A stretch of 64,000 bases of DNA from Erysipelotrichaceae bacterium NK3D112 (GTDB lineage: Bacteria > Bacillota_I > Bacilli_A > Erysipelotrichales > Erysipelotrichaceae), in assembly GCA_000701725.1 (NCBI GenBank), contig JNJQ01000001.1, positions 186,001 to 250,000 on the forward strand. Direction: 5' to 3'. Of the stretch, positions 63,869 through 64,000 are shown piece by piece. How positions within the stretch are numbered: the stretch's first letter is position 1; each line of letters begins with the position of its first letter. The notes below the pieces were generated by a model. It was given only the letters and a program-made list of their open reading frames with translations, made no database searches and was not told the DNA's origin. The position numbers were made by a program, and so were the translations under genes.

Positions 63869-64000
63869 ATGAGTGAAATCAAAGTAGAACCCTATCTGCC
63901 CGATGAAGATTACGATAACCCGGCCATGGTTACCGATTTTTATGAATTCACAATGGCCAACGCACTGTTTGTAAAAGGACACAAGGATGTGGTCATGGTC
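63869..64000 (+). CDS. pncB: Nicotinate phosphoribosyltransferase (5' end only)
   Basis: The first 44 codons of a gene cut by the window end. The segment PAMVTDFYEFTMANALF matches the start of nicotinate phosphoribosyltransferases (LLTDLYQLTMANAYF type), which make nicotinate mononucleotide from nicotinate and PRPP. This is the step after PncA. AGAGGAGA lies before the ATG at 63869, 16 bases after the pncA stop. Confidence 0.85.
   Translation, partial: MSEIKVEPYLPDEDYDNPAMVTDFYEFTMANALFVKGHKDVVMV

Overview
This is a gene-dense chromosomal segment from a Bacillota (Firmicutes-type) bacterium of roughly 50% GC. I infer the class Erysipelotrichia or a close relative, with moderate confidence. 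The lineage evidence is the Bacillus-type primosome pair DnaB/DnaI, RbgA, RNase J, HrcA with CIRCE operators, TrmFO, PyrK with PyrD1B, BlaI/BlaR-type regulation and NrtR. Gene order also fits: lepB-rbgA-rnhB-dprA-topA-trmFO-xerC, rpsB-tsf, pyrH-frr, uppS-cdsA-dxr-rseP, polA-mutM-coaE-dnaB-dnaI and ftsW-rsmD-coaD all follow the order known from Bacillus subtilis. There are no sporulation genes, prophage, IS elements, CRISPR, rRNA or tRNA that I can see.

Layout: 0-1.8 kb tldD (3' end)-tldE. 1.9-3.3 kb ECF sigma factor and zinc-finger anti-sigma factor. 3.4-10.9 kb housekeeping operon lepB to xerC. 10.9-15.5 kb pyrimidine operon pyrC-K-D-F-E behind a leader with a small ORF whose stop codon sits in a terminator hairpin. 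15.5-18.1 kb BlaR1/BlaI-like pair with two operators. 18.2-18.8 kb His-rich MarR regulator. 18.9-20.7 kb cysteine desulfidase followed by a transporter remnant. 20.8-22.7 kb rpsB-tsf. 22.8-24.9 kb small minus-strand genes and a Ppx/GppA phosphatase. 25-31 kb pyrH-frr, an orphan ABC ATPase and the uppS-cdsA-dxr-rseP envelope/isoprenoid operon. 31-34.5 kb nagA divergent from a mannose-family PTS that has no IIB gene. 34.5-45.8 kb acetyltransferase, radC and a long operon from an AI-2E-family protein to a metal-dependent hydrolase, including polA, mutM, coaE, dnaB, dnaI and pfkA. 45.8-48.3 kb RNase J and peptide deformylase. 48.4-50.8 kb ftsW-rsmD-coaD. 50.8-58.2 kb hrcA-grpE-dnaK-dnaJ-clpB under two CIRCE elements. 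58.2-62.4 kb nucleoid-associated protein, a lipoprotein, a HAD phosphatase, small proteins and a MazG-like hydrolase. 62.4-64 kb nrtR-pncA-pncB NAD salvage operon (pncB cut by the window end).

Most of the window is core metabolism and information processing. The points most worth a second look are regulatory or domain-level: (1) a pyrL-like, translation-coupled attenuator candidate ahead of pyrC; (2) a roughly 20-bp element shared by the ECF sigma operon and a distant lipoprotein gene at matching distance from both starts; (3) a ZnuA-like lipoprotein that has lost all three metal-binding histidines; (4) a BlaR1-like protease with an unrelated extracytoplasmic domain; (5) genes whose start codon lies 7-9 nt after an extended -10 box with no Shine-Dalgarno, suggesting leaderless mRNAs; (6) a His-rich MarR repressor with a duplicated operator. 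Promoters here repeatedly use an extended -10 of the form TGN-TATAAT. I did not find a clear, wholly new multigene system.
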